Positions 12,801 to 25,203 of a stretch of 64,000 bases of DNA are shown one piece after another. The notes beneath the pieces were generated by a model. It searched no databases. It was not told the origin of the DNA and saw only the letters and a program-made list of their open reading frames with translations. Within the stretch, counting starts at the first letter, position 1. Every line of letters starts with the position of its first letter. Position numbers and translations under genes: made by a program. The DNA comes from Synchiropus splendidus (lineage: Eukaryota; Chordata; Actinopteri; Syngnathiformes; Callionymidae), in the NCBI RefSeq assembly GCF_027744825.2, contig NC_071335.1, forward strand, positions 31,385,501 through 31,449,500, given 5' to 3'.

Positions 12801-13983
12801 GAGCTCCCATTGATTGAACAATATGGTGACTTAAAATTTTCATTTATATTTGGTTTTGTGGTGTATATGTATGCTATTTTGACGGCATGTATAAACGTTA
12901 CCATCGTGACCACAATCAGAGAGCGTAAGGGCACTGGTGGAGAGGAACAGAGTTTGTGAGTCTTCGTGGGCACACAAACATGCACACGGACGGTTCAAAG
13001 TGGCAACATCATACTCTCCGGGCTGCGTTTCAATGAAGAAGTTCTTTCTGAGCTGTGTGTTGCAGAGTGTGGCTTGCAGTTCAGATGGTTTTGCTTGTGG
13101 ACATTTGAAAACAAAAAACAAAAAGTGCCCACTATTTGAGTTGTTTACAGTTGTTTATTTCTTGTTTCAGTCTACTACAGGGTGTTTGGTTTGACGCCCC
13201 AAATGGGAGCTATAGAAACAGATGCATCAGTGGCCATTGAGATTATGGTAAAGAATATTACATTTGAGGTTATTGTCTTTGTTCCTGCTCACCAGTTGCT
13301 TGCTTTGTCTTTTTTGATTTCTTGAAGACACCTGAAGGACATGTTGTGCATGATGATCAAATCGCTCTGAATTCGGGGTTACTGAATGGTGAATATCAAC
13401 TGGGTGAATTAGTCAGGTAGGTTTTTACTTTAAACATGCCCATCTTGTGACCTCACACGCATGTTGAAGAATGAACAGTCTCAGTATCAGTAACCCAGAG
13501 ATCTGTTTATTTAAAACACTCAAGTTTCCTCAAAGTCTCATCTGTTCTTTTCTGCAGCCTTGGAGTGTGGAAAGTTGTCACCCGGTTCCAGGGCAGCCCA
13601 CAGAAAAAGTACTTTGCAGAGTTTGAGGTCAAAGAATACGGTCAGAATTTTATATATCTCCCTCATAAATTCGTTGCATGCAAATCAAATGTTTACTACA
13701 TTTTTTTCTCTGCAGTGCTCCCCAGTTTTGAGGTTAAGTTGAAGAGTCAGCGACCATTTTATTTTATAAACGAGCCTGAACTTACTATCGACATCCGAGC
13801 CACGTATGTAAAGAACTCTCCTTACATTTTTGCGATTAACTCTTTGAATGGTTGTGATATTTGTTTGATATAATGTTTAGGTATCTGTTTGGAAAAGAAG
13901 TGGACGGCGTCGCATATGTGATATTTGAGATCGACACAGAGGACCAGAGGATCAGTTTGCCAGGTTCACTGCAGAGAGTTCAG
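9801..13983 (+). CDS. c3: Copy B exons 1-8: signal peptide and first macroglobulin (MG) domains
   Basis: Exons: 9801-9877, 11525-11720, 12421-12583, 13171-13247, 13328-13416, 13558-13640, 13716-13803, 13881-13983 (residues 1-292). Exon 1 holds the hydrophobic leader ([18 protein letters not shown]). Exon 2 has the MG1 pattern [18 protein letters not shown]. Exon 3 has the C3/A2M signature [12 protein letters not shown]. Exons 6-7 join at GAATACG|TG to give EYVLPSFEV, another family signature. Introns 1-3 are long and contain transposon pieces. Confidence 0.93.
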
Positions 13984-16900
13984 GTAGGTTTTGCTTTAAT
14001 GCACTGAAAAGGTTTGAATGTTCGGTATGATTCCAGACTCCCCCACAAAAACCCTCCCCATGCTCTTGTAGTCCTTCCTCACGATCCCACTTGAGGTCAA
14101 CTCTTGGTCTGACCTTGTCTCATCAGATCGAGAAAGGCAAAGGCACAGTGACTCTGAAGAGAGAGCACATCACCCAAATGTTCCCGAACATTCAAGAGCT
14201 GGAGGGAAAATCTATTGTTGTAGCTGTCAGGGTGCTGACATCGACGGGTAAGAGAGTTGCACGGACCATCAAGTCCTCAGCAAAACTGAGGTTTGTATCT
14301 CATCCTATCTTGAACAGGCAGTGACATGGTGGAACAGGAATTGAAGGGGATTCTAATCGTGTCATCACCATACACCATCAACTTCAGAAGAACGCCCAAA
14401 TACTTCAAACCATCACTGTCTATGGATGTTTGGGTGCGTTGTGATCCCGTCTGGTCTGAACACCATTTGTTGACTTCACATACAAATGGCTGAACAAATA
14501 TTGATGTTGAAAATAAAATATGAAAATATTCAATATTGATTGGACACTTTGGGGTTGGATGGATAGACAGACAGACAGACAGACAGACAGAAAACAACAT
14601 TTTCAGGTTTTATGACTCCTTTAATTCCAATGGCTAGGTTGAAGTCCTCAACCCGGATGGCAGCCCTGCGGGGAATGTTCAAGTTACAGTGAATCCTGGC
14701 CGGCGTCTGGGTGTTACCAATGACGATGGCATTGCCAAGGTTCCAATTGATACCGCTTCAGGTGACACAAGACTGAGGATCAGTGTAAGTCGGAACCTTC
14801 CAGCTCTTCTTAACACTCCTCATCATCATATCATGAGAACCAGTGTATTTGTTTTGTGGTTCACATGACTTTTACCTGATGTTCAAGTAAATATAGAGGT
14901 TTAAATGTTTTCTGATGGTCCTGTTCAATACATGAGGCGTATTCTTGTTATGTCTGACTAAACAGGCAGCAACAAATGACCCCAACATTCAGGGCCACCA
15001 AGCGACAGCTACCATGGAAGCAACAGCCTATCAGTCCAACAGCCGCAACTATATCAGCATTTGTAAGACTATACACTACATATTCTCAGTGACTAGAAAT
15101 GGCACTGAAAGTTCCTTTTTTTAAAGCGGTGAACACAGAAGCCAAGTTGAAACTGGGAGACAACATGAAAGTCACTTTGAACATGAACATGCAGAACAAC
15201 AAAGACAACATCGACATCACAGTCCTGGTGAGAGTTTGTGTGTCTGTATGAAACCTCTCTTAGTCGTAAATCTCTTGTGAAACATGGATTTCTGTGTAGC
15301 TCATGAGCAAGGGACAGCTGGTGCGCTCCTTCCGTGAAAAGAAACGAGGCATTATGGCAAACCTCATCATTCTCATCACCAAAGAGCTGGTGCCGTCCTT
15401 CCGAATCATTGCTTACTACCACGCCGCTGAAAATGAGCTGGTGTCTGACTCCATTTGGGTGGATGTTCATGACACCTGCACAGGGACGGTAAGCGTGGTT
15501 CAACATATTGTATCTGCACTTGGAAATTGTCGCTATGCGAGCTCCAGTTTGAGCAGCAACTGAATTAACGTCACACCTATTTTATTTTTCTATTGAACTA
15601 TGTTTCGCCTGTTTCTCCCATTTAGCTGAAGCTGGAAATAAATGGTGGCTCTAAACCATTGGAACCCAGCGTAATGTTTGGTCTGAAGGTGACTGGAGAT
15701 CCAGGAGCAGCTGTGGGACTGGTGGCCGTGGACAAAGGAGTCTACGTTCTTAACAACAAACACCGGCTCACACAACAAAAGGCAATGTCTTGACTCTCTC
15801 TTCTGAAGTCTGAAATTTCTTGAGCTGGTGGAGAGACAAACAGTATTAGTCATGTTTAGAGCAATAAATGGACCACTACCAGATCATCTAGATCATCATC
15901 AAGTAACTCCTGATGAGGAGGGGCAGAGAAGAAAAAAGAACTTGTATTAACCACACTCTAGAACCACACTGAGACAATGGTCCCTGCAGTAGTTGGAGTG
16001 AAGATGTGGAACTCACTGATAAAGGAAATGACAAACCAGCACAACACAATGGTTTTCAAGAAGATCATCTGACACAAAAACTGCTAGATTACTCTGGGAA
16101 CAAATGCTTACGATTCAAAGTAACTGAAGGTCAGCAACACATACTGTACAACACATACCGTAAAGGTCTGATACAAACACACATTTAGGAACATCAGGGA
16201 CTAATTCAATGGAGGTAGATCTCTGACACCGACTCGTACAAGTGTTGTCTTGGTAACAGTCAAATCATGTTTTTCTGTGATCACATCACCTTTTTAGCTC
16301 TCAAAGTAACCCCGGTGCTCGCTCAACGTGGCACAAGCACGCGCTCAACTTCGGCTTCACTCGCTCAACCACATGCAGGTACAAAGCTTCCACAAAGTCA
16401 GCCAATCACTGAGCTACGACTTGAAGTTGTCTGCGCTCATTGGCTGAACTCCTCCACCAATCACAAGACGTTACAATTGGGAGGAAGGCGGGTCTTGAGG
16501 AAATGAAATGGTAAGTCAATAAAAATCTCACAGCGGTAGCTCAGTAGTTTTGTAACTGCATATGGTTGATTAAGTGAAACCGAAGTTGAGCGAGAGCGCA
16601 CGACACTGAGCGAGTGGCAGAAAGGTTGAGTGCGCTTGTATGCATGTTTTGAGTGTACAATAACCAAGACACATTCGTACAAGTCAGTGGCAGAGATCTA
16701 GCTCCATATAATTCCTCGACCAAAACATTTACAGAACTCAGGATCTTGTAGTCAGCAAGAGCAGGTGACACATCTGAATCCATCTGTTCGAAATGCGTCT
16801 TTGACCACTGGAGGTCATGCGCAGTTGAGACCAGCAACCCAGCCGGCATTTTCATGAAGAGTACATGCTCAGATTTGAGTTTGTTTTTTGGGAAAGGAAC

Positions 16901-19900
16901 AAGCGGCAGCTGCTCCAAAACAATTCACAACCAGATCTGTTAAGAAATGATGTTAGGAGACAACACACAAGTTACAAGTTGGTAATTAGTTCAGGATTGT
17001 GTTAAAGTAGTTACATTATTTTAATGAGACAAAGTGGTAAAAGTGATGATTTAACTGTTTTCAATGCAATGGGATTTTCAACTTTTGAAAATGAAGATGT
17101 TTGATCTTGAGAAATGTCAGTGCTTTGAAGCTCCCTCTGATGATCAGATTTGGGACCTGGTGGAGAAGCATGACACTGGCTGTACCCCTGGTGGAGGGAG
17201 GGATGCCATGAATGTCTTCTATGATGCAGGACTTCTTCTTGAGTCCAACACTGCGTCTGGAACCCAGCACAGGAAAGGTAAGCAGAGAGAACCTCTCTTT
17301 CGAGATTGATGACACATTTTTGAGGTTGATACTTTTGAAATAGTTTTGCCGTTCTGCTCAAAATGTGACCACAATGCAGAAGAAATGGTCAAGCCCATCG
17401 AGGGCTCCTTCGTGTTGACCACCATGTGTCACTCGCTAAATTTGTTGTAGTGTGTTATGTGGTGAATACAGTCATCCACTTGTGTTTAGATTGGTAATTG
17501 TGGTTTGTCTCTTTACAAACCAGTATTCGTCAATATATGGGTCAGTTTGGGATGGTTTGTGTTTCTGAATATGACGCTCTGTATGTGTCTATGAGGTTGA
17601 TACAAGAACTTAAAGTGGTTGTCTTTGGAGACATGGCAAAGGAAAGGATTGAGGGAAGGATACTGGATACTGAAATGAGCATTAGAAAATGAAGGAGTCT
17701 CTTACTTCTTCATTAAGCAATAACATCCAGTGGTCAAGAAGCAACTGTGCAACAAATACAGTCTGTTCTTGACAACCAGAAGTGAAGGTGATGGAAACGC
17801 TGTAAAACCAAATTTTAAAAGTTAATCCAAACAAATAGTTCAATTTTCTCAATTCAAGCTCAGAAAGAAATAAGATGATTGTTCTTGAGTTTCACTCTGC
17901 TCCTGTTTCAGAGTTGAAGTGTCCAACGATCAGCAGGAGGAGACGATCCCTGACCCTGAGAGAAGTCACAGAAAGTTTAGGTGAACTCCATTGTTATGTG
18001 AGAAAGTATGACCGTATTAGGCCACACTTTTGATAAGGGAACATTTACTACCCTTTATTAATTATTAATATGTGTATTCGCAGAATATGAGTCAAACTTT
18101 AACCTGGAACAGCCAACAAAATTCCACTCTAAATGACACCATAATTACCATAATTACCTAGTATTAACTGTAAATAAACAAGTAGTTTATTAGTATTATC
18201 TGATCCCCAATCTGAAGTGTTACCCGGTATTACATTAATTTCCAAATATGGTAAGTTGTAGCACCTGGACAGAAAAGGTCAGATTTGTTATAATGTTTAT
18301 TTATTTGTCTTACATTTTACATGTCCAGTGAGTAATTTTACAGAAAAGTTGGAGAAGGAATGTTGTCAGGAGGGAATGACACAAACCTTGCTGTCATACT
18401 CCTGCGAGACACGGAGCGAGTACATCACAGAAGGACCTGCTTGTGTTGCCGCCTTCATGTACTGCTGCACACAGTTAGGGAGCAAACAGGCTGAAATGAA
18501 GCACAACGCACTTCTACTGGCTCGTGGTAAGACAAAGACACAAAGATCAGCCACATGAAGTTCATCTAACATTATTCAATTGGATATATTTACGTGTTGC
18601 AGTTGACGATGATGACGACAGCTACATAGACAGTAATGACATTAGGTCTCGCTCCAAGTTCCCTGAGAGCTGGCTGTGGACATACATCCATCTTCCAGCA
18701 TGCGCCCCAGGAGAGCGCAAGTGGTGAGATGTCAGGAAGTGACTGATTTTTAACTTCAATTACAACATCAAACTAAGATCAAATACTGGCGTAGAGTGAA
18801 TGTTTAACTAATTTTACTGAATTTCCACAACTTCATTTCTAATAATTTGAATTTAAATAAATACATCTTCCATTGTTATTTAAGTTTTTAGGCATGTCTG
18901 AGGTTAGAACTCAGAAAAAGTCAGTTAAAACTGTGTTTTATAACGTACAAAATTGAAGTAATATGTACTTTAATTGCTTTCACGCACAATACAAAGACAG
19001 CACCGAAAATGAAGAGGAAACCTATGCTTTGAGTAGTCGCACAATTTATGATTTAGAAAATCAGAAATTCCTTTCAAAATCAGCAGTGAGTGAACAGAGT
19101 GAACTGAAATGTGATGCTTTTAATCATCTTAACAGTTGTTGCTCCCAATATATTTTTTTTCACTCCAGAGGATCTCCAAGAATAGAATTAATGGGAAAAT
19201 ATCACAGCTCCATTTCATTTTGATGACCTTAAATTTATTTTTGTGTTTTTGATTGTCTTTGGGTGACTAAAACATTTTTTCTTTCAGTGAAACAAAATCG
19301 ATTCAGAAAGATTTTCCACTCCAGGATTCAATCACAACCTGGCAGGTGACCGGCATCAGTCTGTCCAAAAGCAACGGTGAGCACTTTTTCATTCATGTTT
19401 TATATCTGTGACTACCTTCATACCAATTTTCTGTATCTGATCTTGAAGGAATATGTGTCGGTGATCCACTGGAGGTGATAGTGGAGAAGGCATTTTTTGT
19501 TGAACTCAAATTGCCTTATTCAGCTGTCATTGGGGAGCAAATTGAAATCAAAGCAATCCTCCATAACTATCGGGACAAGGGTGCTACGGTAGGTCAATGA
19601 TGCTGGACAGGGATGGATTGCATTTAAGTTTCTTGGAGATCCATTAAAAGGAGACCTCTTCTCATGGTGTCCTCCCGATCTGCTGTCTTCAAGGTGCGAG
19701 TGGATCTTATAGAGAAGCCGCATGTGTGCAGTTCAGCATCCAAACGCGGGAAATACAGGCAGGAAGTGACAGTTGGACCACAATCCACCAGATCTGTCCC
19801 ATATGTTATCATTCCCATGAAGGAAGGAGAGCACCAGATCGAGGTCAAAGCTGCTGTGAGAGACACTGAGCTCACAGACGGTATCCAGAAGCCGCTTCGT

Positions 19901-22900
19901 GTGGTGGTGAGTGACCACAAAACAAATATTGCTTATAGTTTTAGTAAAATTAAAATGGTGTTGTCAACCCTATCCAGTCCAGAGGCGTTCTGGAAAAATC
20001 TCCTCTGATAGTGCATCTTGATCCTGCCAAAGAAGGTGTCGGTGAGTGAAAGGCTGCTGCACACTCTTCGACAGTATCACTCTGACTGGACACTGCTTCT
20101 CTAGATGGCAAGCAGACGATATCTCTCAACAGTGGAATCCCCAAGAAAGACATCGTCCCAAATTCACCCACCAACACATATATCTCAGTGACAGGTGAGG
20201 ACAGGTTTGTGTCTTCACTTTGAATGGAAAATAAGATTAAAAATAACTTCCTCTTCACAGGCAGAGAGGATTTAAGTGTCGTGTTGGAAAATGCAATTCG
20301 AGGAACCGCAATGGAGCAAATGATCTCCCAGCCATCAGGCTGTGGTGAGCAGAATATGATCGGCATGACTCTGCCTGTCATTGCGACCTTATACCTGGAC
20401 AGAACTAACCAGTGGGAAGATGTTGGCTTGAGCAAACGTGATGAAGCACTGCAACACATTGAAACAGGTAGGTAAACCTACATGACGCAGCAGCAAGAGA
20501 GTGCTATACGCACAAGTGCTGGTCTTGAAGAATCACAATCAACGTTATTGCCATGATCAGTGAGGATCCCACCAACTAGGTGCTTGTGCTTTGGAATAAC
20601 ATGCAAACGAACAAAAACACAATAATAAAATAAAATAAAAATTATAAAATAATCGAAGTATGTAATAAATAAATAACCCACGAACAAGAAGGGCTGATCA
20701 CGAATTCATCAATCTGACGGCCAAGGGTAAGAAGCTGTTCCCGTGACAGCAGGTTCTGGTCTGCTGGCGCTGCTGTACCAGACGGTGATGGAGGAGGTGA
20801 GGATGGACAGGACGATGGCCATGTAGAACTCCACCAACAACTTTGTCGGCTGTCGTAGTTTTCGTAGCTGCCGCAAGAAGAACATTCTCTGCTGGGCTGA
20901 TGAGGGACCTGATGGTTGGCTCCCATTTGAGCTCCTCAGTGATGGTGGTTCCTAGGAAGCAGAATGAGTCCACAATAGGAACGGGCGAACCAGCCAACAT
21001 TAGCGAGGACAGAGGAGCTGTGCACCAGGAAACCAGCCGCTCCACCTTCCTCCGCCGATGATGGTGGTGTCATCTCCAAACTTGATCAGCTTCACGGACT
21101 GGTGGCTGGAGGTGCAGCAGTTGTTGTACAGGGAGAAGAACTATGGAGAGAGAACACAGCCCTGAGGAGATCTGATGTTGAGGGTCTGAGTGTCGGACCT
21201 TCAACATCGGATCGCAGCTGCATGACTGTGGCTGGTCAGGGAGTCAGGCACGTTGAGCTAGGGAGTCCAGATGCTGAACACGGCCTGCTCTAGAATGTGA
21301 GAGAGGAGGAGGAGGGGGAGACACTGCAGCTCCCCTACAGCATCACTCGTCCAAGTCTTCATGCTCCTCACAACAGGCTTTGCCAGCTTCAGCTTCTGCT
21401 GTGAAGGGGAACAAGATGAACCATCAGATGCTGTCAGAGAGTCCCAGTGCTGCCCGAGGAAGGGTGGAATAAGAGTCGAACTTCAATGTGTAGCAGTGAT
21501 CCAGCATACTCTGCTCTGTGGTGGGGCATTTTGCAACCTGCCTGTGCCTGGGAAGCTCCTCACTCAGATTCACCTCGTTGAAGTCACCAAGTACAATAAC
21601 AGGAGAGTCTGGGAAAGGCGAAAGAGCGCACCGGCACATTTCCCTATCCTCCTCAGTCTCTGCCGCCGAGCATATAGGCGGACTGACACCGAAACTAACA
21701 CCAAAAATACTGGTAGTTAGTAAGACAGAGTGATAGCCCTGATATTGACCAACTCATCCCGCGTGTAAGAACACGCGGATGCACCATTAAAACATAAAAT
21801 AAGCAAAATAAGACACACGATAATTCCAGGCCAGCTTTCGTCTGCGCCATCTGTTGATGCTAGCAGATCTCTTGGTTGTACAGTTCCACGCTTATGTGTG
21901 CCTCATTGTTTGACTTTTTTACAGGTTACACACATGAGCTAAAGTATCATAAAAACGACGGCTCTTTTGCTGTGTTTGAAGAGCACAGCAGCGGCAGCAG
22001 CTGGTAAGCTAATGCAGTGTGCCTTGACTTTTCACTACTTTTTCCAAGGGATGGGAAATGATCGATTTTAGCAATTCCAACTGATTTAATTTTATTTTTC
22101 AAAGAAATTTCACATACTATTCTACTTAACCAAAACTGATCAGTAACCATTGTAAGCTTTTTAAAGAGCCACATCAGGTTGCATTCCATTATACATATGA
22201 ATTTCCCCACCGTGGAACAAATAAAGGATATATCTAATGAAAACATTTTGTTTAATATGTGGCACATATTACATATTATAAGTGTGCAAAGCTTGTTTAA
22301 AAATGTTCAAAATGTGCCAAGTGGATTTAGCATATGTGAAACAGGAATGTGTCGTGCTTGATTCATGAGCAACATGTATTAACCCTGTGCAGTCTGAGCC
22401 ATGAAACAGTTGATAGCTCCAGTTCTTTAAAACTGGAACCAAGTGGAGCTGAACCCATGTCCTTGAAACTTCTGGCAGCAAGCACGTGGTGGTCCAACTT
22501 ACACACAAAACAATAGAAGGATCAGAAAGCATGCAGCAGTCGTACTAGCTCATGGATAAATGCTACCATCAGCTCAAGCACCAGAATACATATTGTCAGG
22601 GGCTAGAACGTGAAGAGGAGACAAATGAGAGGCCAAGTCACCATGGGAGCCAAGTTGATCAGGCACTGGAACCAGCAGGCTTCACAGCAGCACTAGTGAG
22701 CAGGTGGGAACCACGAATGCTGATTGGTTCCAGGTGACTGGAGAAAGAGGCGAAGGAAGACTGCAGACAAAATAGAAGTGGATCATGACCACCCCTTCAA
22801 GGAACACCACCAGGTGCTTTACCTGGGGAGGTTGCTGTGAAAGTCAGAGATGATGCAATTGTCCAGAATGAGTGACTGGGGGATCCATGAACGTTCTACT

Positions 22901-25153
22901 AGACCATATCCCTCCCAGTCCACTAAATATTAGACCCCCTGTCCATAAGGCCTGCTGTCCAGGATCTCCTTTATTCAATAAGCAGGGAGGTCGTCGATGG
23001 CGGTGGGAGGGCACCTCATACGTGGGGTTCAGAGGTCAGAAAGTGGCAATCGGAGGGAGACATGAAAGGTGAGGTCAGCTCCAGTCTGACAGCCAAAGAA
23101 CTGACAATTATTTACTGGAGCTTGGCTCCAAGTCAAACACAAGGGGGCACTATAATAAAAAAAACTTGCTACAAAAGTCAAATTTAGTAGGCTCACAAAT
23201 ACTGGTACCCGAGTGAGATGAAACTGCCGTAGGTGGAGCGGAGTCAGAGGTGCAGGAGGTTTAGCTGCTCCGTAGCTGTTGAAAATGCCAGCCGCGCATT
23301 GAGAACACTCAGCGTGGTGTTCTCTGCAGTTGAAAGTCTGAACTCTCGTGCTTGTAATTTACAGTACAAGGAGACTCAGACCCAAAATTACTATTTAACA
23401 GCAAACAACAATCAAAATAGACAGAACAGAAACACACAATACACACAACTACCAGTACAGGCTCAGGGAAAATACACATGGCTCATGGAAAATTCTTCCA
23501 ATATCTCATACACAAGACAGACTCTCAGTATACAAATGAAACCTCTGTTTCCTGCATTAGACAACCTCTTAGGATACAGCGTGAATAATGCTCTTTATAA
23601 ATACACAAATACAACCACGGTCACCACTTTGACCAAATGTCTGTGGGAAACTGTGATGCACATTTTTATTATTTTTAAATGAATAAACCACAATCAAAAA
23701 ATTGTTTCTGTCAAAGAATAGAACATACTTAAAAATAATACATTGAATCCGCACCCAGGTTTCTGGAAAATACCAATGCCTCTCTTTTTGCCATGTCTGA
23801 GGATGCATATGAGCGATGAAATGTAGATCCAACATGTCTAATTGGTTTTGTCTCTTCTGAAAGGTTGACTGCTTACGTAGTCAAGGTGTTTTCCATGGCA
23901 GAGAGGCTGATCCAAGTGAAAAAAAATTACATTTGTGATGCTGTGAAGTATCTGATCCTCACTGCTCAACAGCCTGATGGAATGTTTAAAGAAATTGGAA
24001 CCGTAATCCATGGAGAAATGATTGTATGCATAAAACTACAGTCACACAACTCCATCCTTTAGCTCACTGCTAAAAGCCTGACTTGCTGCTGTATGCAGGG
24101 AGATGTGAAGGGCGGAGATTCAGATGCCTCCATGACAGCGTTCGTCCTCGTTGCGTTGCAGGAGTCTCATAGACATTGTAATGCGTCAATTGGGGTAAGC
24201 TTTTTATTTTTTAAATTTCAAATTTCATTTTTGCTTTCATGTTTTTAATGTTGTAATGCATGTAATGAAAATATATATTATAATAGATTTTTATAATTGA
24301 TTTCAGAAGAGTCTGATTCTAACATGTGTTGTTGTTCTTTTCATTGACTCGGCAGAGTCTACCAGGGGCAATAGAGAAATCCATCACCTTCCTGGAGAAG
24401 CGCTTGCCGTCCCTCACTAACCCTTATGCAGTTGCCATGACGTCATATGCTTTGGCCAATGAAGGAAAACTGCAGAAGGATGTGCTCTTCAGGTTTGCAG
24501 CTGCAGGTAACGTCAAAGTACATTGATAATGCCATGGCTCATATGAACACGAGCAAAGCACTCAGAGAGCAAGCGTGCACAGTTAAAACCCACTGAGTAT
24601 AGTCATTTTACAATATTAGATGATTTTTAATACCTGTGTTCGCTCACAATATTCACTTTCGGCTGATTTGGTGCGTTGTGGGTTTTTACATGGCCATCAA
24701 CTCTCGCTTCTGTTTTTGAGGGAGCTCCATGTGACGCCGAGTACTGTTCAGGCAGGAATTCAGTCTTGAAAAGTGACGTGAATCTATAATAAAACACACA
24801 GTATGTGTCCAACTTAACCTCCTGAGCGGAGCCTAACAATGACAGCATCAACTGGATAATGCTCTTTGATGAACATGCATTAACATGTCTCCCTCAGACC
24901 GAACCCACTGGCCTACTCCAAAGGGGCATGTCTACTCTCTCGAGGCCACTGCTTATGCTCTTCTGGCCTTAGTCAAGGTCAAGGTAGGTGGCTTAAGTTG
25001 AATTGGGCTGGAACTGAATTAAAAACAAGCAAGCACTCATGAGAGAACGTACCTCTGCCAAGTCACTAATTTCCACCCACAATGTGATTCTTTTTTTTTA
25101 ACAGAATATTTTTGCCCTGAATGAATTTTATCAATATTATTTGCAATGAGTTG

Positions 25154-25203
<50 letters not shown>

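Larger units (their letters stand above)
15782..17147. other. Intron 15 of copy B, enlarged by a foldback element
   Basis: This intron is 1366 bases, against 220 in copy C. Most of the extra length is a 500-bp element with inverted ends (16209-16707) plus about 200 bases holding an open minus-strand frame. It begins with the GC donor described for exon 15. Confidence 0.7.

Noticed and set aside
14248..14317. Exon 10 starting at tgacatgg after the nearer ggcag acceptor
   Set aside because: That start breaks the frame. The acceptor TTGAACAG at 14317 gives GSDMVEQE in phase.
15093..15506. Minus-strand frame of 137 codons over exons 13-14, and its partner at 40726-41103
   Set aside because: It is a shadow of C3 exons on the opposite strand.
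16530..16600. tRNA-like stretch ggtagctcagtagt inside the foldback element
   Set aside because: It is part of an inverted arm, and no cloverleaf or box B at the right distance could be read.
19978..20041. Apparent stop in exon 23 of copy B (frame PEAFWKNLL then stop)
   Set aside because: That frame is wrong. With the acceptor TATCCAG the exon reads [21 protein letters not shown] in phase.
19950..20459. Minus-strand frame of 169 codons
   Set aside because: It is opposite C3 exons 23-25 and is explained by them.
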